Positions 59,615 to 64,000 of a stretch of DNA of 64,000 nucleotides are shown here, piece after piece (the stretch's first letter is position 1; every line of letters begins with the position of its first letter). The stretch covers positions 62,001 through 126,000 of the forward strand of contig NZ_JBHGAP010000010.1 in the NCBI RefSeq assembly GCF_042610495.1, in the 5' to 3' direction. A model generated the notes under the pieces. That model saw only the letters and a list, made by a program, of their open reading frames with translations. It was not told where the DNA came from and did no database searches. The DNA is from RU20A sp042610495. Lineage in GTDB: Bacteria; Pseudomonadota; Alphaproteobacteria; Rhizobiales; Rhizobiaceae. The translations under genes and the position numbers were made by a program.

Positions 59615-61444
59615 TCAGGCCGACTGTCGGAAGTCGTCATCCTCGCTGTCCGGCCCGCCCATCGACATGTCGAGGGCAAAACCCTTGGCGCGAGCCTGCT
59701 GGCCGGCAACCGAATGGTCCTGGGCCGGCTTGCGGGATGCGCCGGCTGCCTGCTGCTGCACCCGGCCGGCCGGCTTTGCAGAGGCCGCGGCACGGTGCGC
59801 GGCAGCGGCGGGGCGTGCCGACGGGCGGGCATTGCTCTCCTCGATGCGGAAGAAGGCGATGGATGCCTGCAGTTCCTCCGCCTGGGCGGCGAGTTCTTCC
59901 GAGGTCGAGGAGACCTCTTCCGATGCACCGGCATTCTGTTGCGTGACCTTGTCGAGCTGCTGGATGGCCTCGTTGATCTGCGAGGCGCCGATATCCTGCT
60001 CACGGCAGGCAGCCGAGATTTCAGCCACCAGTTCCGCGGTCTTGCGGATATCCGGCACCAGGCGGTTCAGCATGTCGCCGGCTTCGGTCGCGACCTTCAC
60101 CGTCTCGCCGGAGAGGCCGCTGATTTCAGCGGCGGCAGCCTGTGAGCGTTCGGCGAGCTTGCGCACTTCAGAGGCAACGACCGCAAAGCCCTTGCCATGC
60201 TCGCCTGCACGAGCCGCTTCGACGGCCGCATTGAGGGCGAGAAGGTCGGTCTGGCGGGCGATTTCCTGCACGATCGAGATCTTCTCGGCAATGGTGCGCA
60301 TGGCGCTGACGGCCTTGCCGACGGCATCGCCGGAGGCTTCCGCGTCCTTGGCCGACTGCCGCGCGATCTTTTCGGTCTGGGCGGCGTTGTCGGCGTTCTG
60401 CTTGATGTTGGCGGCCATCTCCTCCATCGAGGCGGAGGCCTCTTCGGCAGACGATGCCTGTTCGGTCGCGCCCTGCGAGAGCTGTTCGGACGACGAGGAG
60501 AGTTCCTGGCTGCCGGACGACACGTTCTGCGAGGCAGCGATGGCATCGGCAACGACACCGCGCAGGCGGGCAACCATCGATTCGAGCGCGATGCCGAGCG
60601 TGTCCTTTTCCGACAGCGGCTTCGGCGAGACGGTGAGGTCGCCGTTGGCGATCTTGTCGGCAATGTCGGCCGTGCCGCGCAGGTTGGCGGTCATGACGTT
60701 GATGGTGTTGATGAGATCCTTGATCTCGTCATTCGTCTTGATCTCGACATCCTTGCCGAGGTCGCCGATCGAAACCGCGCTGACGACATCCATGGCCTTG
60801 CGCAAGCCATTGTTGATGCCGATCGCGATCCAGGCTGCCACGGCAAGGCTGGCGAGGATGGAGCCAATGACGGCGGCGATCAGGATCGTGCGGACCTGCT
60901 GGTAGGTTGCATCGGCCTCGGCCAGCATGCTGGCGACACGCTCTTCCTGGATCTTGACGAGCTCTCTCGTCCCTTCACCAACCTCTTTGGCGAAGCCGCG
61001 CATCTCGCCATTCGAAAATTCGATGGCGCCAGCGACGTTGCCAGACAGAAGAATTTCATCAAGACGTGCTGAAGCCTCATCAAACTTGTTGAAATCATTG
61101 CTTGTTTCGACCCAGTACGGCTTTCCCTTCTCCGACGCGGTCGCTAGGCCGGTTTCAATGATCCTGAGCGTCTCGTCCGTCAGGTCGTTCGCGACCTTGA
61201 GGAAAGGCCGGGCTGCGTCCACAGAAGGAGCGAGAAGCGCATTCTTCTGTTGGCGAATGATCTCAGACAGATTGCGGTCAATCTGGAGTGCATACTGGAG
61301 CCGCTTTTCCGGGCCGTTGGCGAGCTCGGCAATGGCATCGTTCACCGTCCCGAGACTCAGCACGCTGTAGACCGAAAGCCCGGCGAGAATGGTCAGAATG
61401 AAGGCGAATGCCAGCGTGAGTTTCAATTTGATCGTAAAGCGCAT
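59615..61444 (-). CDS. Membrane chemoreceptor (MCP) 2 of the tandem pair
   Basis: A 609-residue chemoreceptor: TM1 (LKLTLAFAFILTILAGLSVY), a four-helix-bundle type periplasmic domain (about 32-185), TM2 (about 190-210), HAMP and a methyl-accepting domain with the conserved hairpin RQTDLLALNAAVEAARAGEH. The C-terminus ends DDDFRQSA rather than in an xWxxF tether. From about residue 325 it is nearly identical to the neighbouring receptor, while the sensor half differs, so both likely feed the same CheA/CheW complex but detect different signals. Confidence 0.93.
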   Translation of the reverse strand: MRFTIKLKLTLAFAFILTILAGLSVYSVLSLGTVNDAIAELANGPEKRLQYALQIDRNLSEIIRQQKNALLAPSVDAARPFLKVANDLTDETLRIIETGLATASEKGKPYWVETSNDFNKFDEASARLDEILLSGNVAGAIEFSNGEMRGFAKEVGEGTRELVKIQEERVASMLAEADATYQQVRTILIAAVIGSILASLAVAAWIAIGINNGLRKAMDVVSAVSIGDLGKDVEIKTNDEIKDLINTINVMTANLRGTADIADKIANGDLTVSPKPLSEKDTLGIALESMVARLRGVVADAIAASQNVSSGSQELSSSSEQLSQGATEQASSAEEASASMEEMAANIKQNADNAAQTEKIARQSAKDAEASGDAVGKAVSAMRTIAEKISIVQEIARQTDLLALNAAVEAARAGEHGKGFAVVASEVRKLAERSQAAAAEISGLSGETVKVATEAGDMLNRLVPDIRKTAELVAEISAACREQDIGASQINEAIQQLDKVTQQNAGASEEVSSTSEELAAQAEELQASIAFFRIEESNARPSARPAAAAHRAAASAKPAGRVQQQAAGASRKPAQDHSVAGQQARAKGFALDMSMGGPDSEDDDFRQSA

Positions 61445-61622
61445 GTCGTGTCCCCATCAGTTGGTCTAACGACGCGCCCCGCGCATCGTGATGCATTCCC
61501 CCAAAGAAACCTGAAGCAGAACCCGCTTCCAGCGAACCGCACCTGCGATCCGCCGCCGCCTCATGCGAAAGCGTTCATTCATGTCTGCGGGGCGGCTTGC
61601 GCCGCCCCGGCCCGGCAGGGCA

Positions 61623-63350
61623 TCACGCACTCTGCCGGAAATCGTCGTCCTCGCTGTCCGGCCCGCCCATGGACATGTCGAGGGCAAAACCCTTGGCGCG
61701 GGCTTGCTGGGCGGCAACCGAGTGGTCGGTCGCCGGCTTGCGGGCCGGTGCGGCGGATGCCTTCTGTGCGGACCGGGCGGCCGGCTTGGCGACCGGGGCA
61801 GCCTTGCGGACCGGAGCCGGCGCACGGGTTGCCGACGGCATGTTGGCGTCTTCCACCCGGAAGAAGGCGATCGAGGTCTGCAGTTCCTCGGCCTGGGCGG
61901 CGAGCTCTTCCGAGGTTGCCGACATCTCTTCCGATGCGCCGGCATTCTGCTGCGTGACCTTGTCGAGCTGCTGGATGGCCTCGTTGATCTGGGCCGCACC
62001 GATGTCCTGCTCGCGGCAGGCAGCCGAGATTTCAGCCACCAGTTCCGCGGTCTTGCGGATATCCGGCACCAGGCGGTTCAGCATGTCGCCGGCTTCGGCG
62101 GCGGCCTTCACCGTCTCGCCGGAGAGGCCGCTGATTTCAGCGGCAGCCGCCTGCGAGCGTTCGGCGAGCTTGCGCACTTCAGAGGCAACGACCGCAAAGC
62201 CCTTGCCATGCTCACCTGCACGGGCCGCTTCCACGGCAGCGTTGAGGGCGAGAAGGTCGGTCTGGCGGGCGATTTCCTGCACGATCGAGATCTTCTCGGC
62301 AATGGTGCGCATGGCACCGACCGCCTTGTTGACGGCCTCGCCGGACAGTTCCGCATCCTTGGCGGACTGGCGGGCGATCTTTTCGGTCTGGGCGGCGTTG
62401 TCGGCGTTCTGCTTGATGTTGGCGGCCATTTCCTCCATCGAGGCGGAGGCCTCCTCGGCGGAGGACGCCTGTTCGGTCGCACCCTGCGAGATCTGCTCGG
62501 AAGCCGACGACAGCTGCTGGCTGCCCGAGGATACCTGGTCGGACGCCGAGAGCGCACCGCCGACGATGCCCAGAAGCTGCTGCACCATCGAGTTCACGGC
62601 GGCGAGCAGGCTGTCGGTATCGCCCTTGCGCAGCTCGGTCTTGACCGTCAGGTCGCCGTCAGCCACGGCGCGAACGACCTCGCGAACGTAGTCCGGTTCA
62701 CCACCGAGCGTCTTCAGGATATCGCGGACGATGTAGACGGCGATACCGAAGCCCAGCACGACGCAGAGGCCGATGCCGCTGATGACCAGCGTGGAGGCGG
62801 AGCTATAGATGGCAGTCGCCTCGTCGCTCGCCTTGTCGCCGCCCTTCGAATTGAAGTCGGACAGCTTCGTGATCGCATCGGACGCGGCGTCGTAGACCTT
62901 CTTCGCCTCGCCATTGTAGATACCCATCGCATTGGCCGTGTCATTGCGCGACGAGAAGCCGATCGCCTTTTCATGCAACGGCAGATACTGGTCCCAGGTC
63001 TTGGTGAAATTCTCGTAGAGCGCGCGCTCCTCGTCGCTGGCGATGCGCGGAATGTAGGCCTGGCGCTGCTTGTCGATTTCGGCCTGCAGACGGTTCATTT
63101 CGTCCGTCCAGGCCTTCATGCTTGCCTCGTCCTGGGAAATGACGTGCTGGAGGCCGGCGCTGCGGAAATCGGACGTCGCTGTGTTCAGGCGCCCGGCAAT
63201 GTCTACACTCGGCAGCCAGTTGGTGGCGAGATCGGTCGACTTGTCGTTGACGGTGCTCATCTGCATCAGCGAGAAGGCGCCGAGCGCTGCAACGAGCAGG
63301 ATGATGATCCCGAAGCCGAGGGCAAGTTTTGCCTTGAGTGAAAGTTTCAT
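61623..63350 (-). CDS. Membrane chemoreceptor (MCP) 1 of the tandem pair
   Basis: A 575-residue chemoreceptor with TM1 (LALGFGIIILLVAALGAFSL), a four-helix-bundle-like periplasmic domain (about 30-185), TM2 (GIGLCVVLGFGIAVYIV), HAMP and signalling domain identical in key regions to the next receptor, including the shared tail ending DDDFRQSA. Start at 63350 has AAGGA seven bases before it; an ATG two codons earlier is too close. Confidence 0.93.
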   Translation of the reverse strand: MKLSLKAKLALGFGIIILLVAALGAFSLMQMSTVNDKSTDLATNWLPSVDIAGRLNTATSDFRSAGLQHVISQDEASMKAWTDEMNRLQAEIDKQRQAYIPRIASDEERALYENFTKTWDQYLPLHEKAIGFSSRNDTANAMGIYNGEAKKVYDAASDAITKLSDFNSKGGDKASDEATAIYSSASTLVISGIGLCVVLGFGIAVYIVRDILKTLGGEPDYVREVVRAVADGDLTVKTELRKGDTDSLLAAVNSMVQQLLGIVGGALSASDQVSSGSQQLSSASEQISQGATEQASSAEEASASMEEMAANIKQNADNAAQTEKIARQSAKDAELSGEAVNKAVGAMRTIAEKISIVQEIARQTDLLALNAAVEAARAGEHGKGFAVVASEVRKLAERSQAAAAEISGLSGETVKAAAEAGDMLNRLVPDIRKTAELVAEISAACREQDIGAAQINEAIQQLDKVTQQNAGASEEMSATSEELAAQAEELQTSIAFFRVEDANMPSATRAPAPVRKAAPVAKPAARSAQKASAAPARKPATDHSVAAQQARAKGFALDMSMGGPDSEDDDFRQSA

Positions 63351-63443
63351 TTCCATATCCTTGGTTTGGTGGTGCTGCGTCACCAATGTTTTTATTCGGA
63401 GAAGATGCCGGGTCGGCCGCCACGCGCGCGGCGGGCTGCCGGC

Positions 63444-63947
63444 TCAAAGTGCGGTCTTGTCCTGTTCGGCGGCGAAGATCGCATCGAGGCTCGGGACGAT
63501 GATGAACTCGCCATCCCGCTTCACGAGGCAATCGATGTAGTCGGAGCGCCAGCGCATCCCCACGCTCGGCGGTGGTTCGCTGGCCGCGCGCGGCAGCATC
63601 GTGACTTCGTAGACGCGGTCGGCGCGCATGCCGACCAGCGTTGTCTCGCCCTCGATCTCCAGTTCGAGAACGACGATGCGGCTGTCGATGGTCGGCTCGC
63701 TCGCTTCCATGCCGAAGGCAAGGCGGATATCGGCAAGCGGAATGACCTTGCCGCGGAAATTGATCACGCTGCCGACGAAGGCCCGGGCGCCCGGAACCTT
63801 GGTTTCCGGCAGGAGATCGAGAATTTCCTGCACCACGATGGCCTCGATGGCAAAAGTTTCGCCTGATAGCCCGAAGGTCAGCACGGCCACTTCCTCGCCG
63901 CCGTTCCAGAGCCTGTCGAACTGCTGTTTGTTCTGTACGATTGTCAT
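63444..63947 (-). CDS. cheW: Coupling protein CheW (upstream copy)
   Basis: A 167-residue CheW-like protein (VAVLTFGLSGETFAIEAIVV, GSVINFRGKVIPLADIRLAF). First complete gene of the chemotaxis operon in the window; its ATG overlaps the stop of the preceding gene (ATGA). The two CheW copies differ enough to suggest distinct receptor or CheA preferences. Confidence 0.93.
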   Translation of the reverse strand: MTIVQNKQQFDRLWNGGEEVAVLTFGLSGETFAIEAIVVQEILDLLPETKVPGARAFVGSVINFRGKVIPLADIRLAFGMEASEPTIDSRIVVLELEIEGETTLVGMRADRVYEVTMLPRAASEPPPSVGMRWRSDYIDCLVKRDGEFIIVPSLDAIFAAEQDKTAL

Positions 63948-64000
63948 CCGGCCGCCCGCAGCTGCGCCTCCTGGTTCTGGCCCACCTGGACGAGGTGGGA
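63944..64000 (-). CDS. C-terminal end of an upstream gene, possibly cheA
   Basis: The last 18 codons of a minus-strand gene are visible, ending QNQEAQLRAAG, with its stop overlapping the cheW start. Position directly before cheW in a chemotaxis operon suggests the histidine kinase CheA, but the fragment is too short to prove it. Confidence 0.45.
   Translation of the reverse strand, partial: SHLVQVGQNQEAQLRAAG

Noticed and set aside
1..64000. CRISPR arrays, tRNA or rRNA genes, insertion sequences, prophage
   Set aside because: I saw no regularly spaced repeats, cloverleaf-like sequence, transposase or phage genes. The only clear intergenic direct repeat is the small-peptide duplication at 19.9-20.5 kb.

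Overview
The window is GC-rich alphaproteobacterial DNA, most likely from a Rhizobiaceae member (Rhizobium, Agrobacterium, Shinella or Ensifer type). It comes from a secondary replicon: a complete repABC cassette lies on the minus strand at 49.5-53.2 kb, with parS-like sites and a counter-transcribed RNA. Genes are tightly packed, with many ATGA or GTGA stop/start overlaps.

Region by region. (1) 1-23.7 kb is a specialised-metabolite locus: a truncated unknown gene, a Sfp-type phosphopantetheinyl transferase, a NodT-type outer-membrane lipoprotein, a Tat-exported intradiol dioxygenase, a fully reducing type I polyketide synthase, a MATE exporter and a dimodular NRPS (C-A-T-C-A-T-TE). A DevBCA/MacB-like ABC exporter runs towards them, followed by a tandem duplication encoding two tiny related peptides. 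The layout suggests an acyl chain built by the PKS, coupled to one or two amino acids, and exported. No siderophore receptor is in view. (2) 23.7-32.8 kb is an amide/peptide operon: an AmiC-like sensor and an AmiR-like ANTAR antiterminator behind a strong intrinsic terminator, then an S33 aminopeptidase/amidase and a five-gene peptide ABC transporter. (3) 33.1-37.5 kb is a compact operon with an XRE regulator, a SARP/TPR regulator, a 72-aa peptide, a YcaO protein and a TfuA protein. It looks like a peptide backbone-modification (thioamide or azoline) system and is the best candidate here for an undescribed system. (4) 37.7-41.6 kb holds a small unknown gene, an ArgO/ArgP exporter-regulator pair and a soluble PAS chemoreceptor ending in a CheR-tether pentapeptide.

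(5) 41.9-49.1 kb encodes what looks like a complete D-apiose pathway: ApsD, ApnL, ApnO, the kinase OiaK and the RuBisCO-like OiaX, giving 3-phosphoglycerate and glycolate. A FadR-type GntR regulator sits between two operons, and similar operator-like sequences occur in both promoter regions. Apiose is a plant cell-wall sugar, which fits a plant-associated host. (6) 49.4-53.2 kb is repABC. (7) 53.4-56.8 kb holds a WGR protein, a DUF2865 protein, ZinT behind a Zur-like palindrome, and an orphan ParA-like ATPase. (8) 57-64 kb is a minus-strand chemosensory operon: the end of an upstream gene (perhaps cheA), cheW, two receptors with nearly identical signalling halves, cheW, cheR and cheB. The ParA gene follows it.

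All family calls were made by reading motifs, not by database search. No tRNA, rRNA, CRISPR array, insertion sequence or prophage was recognised.
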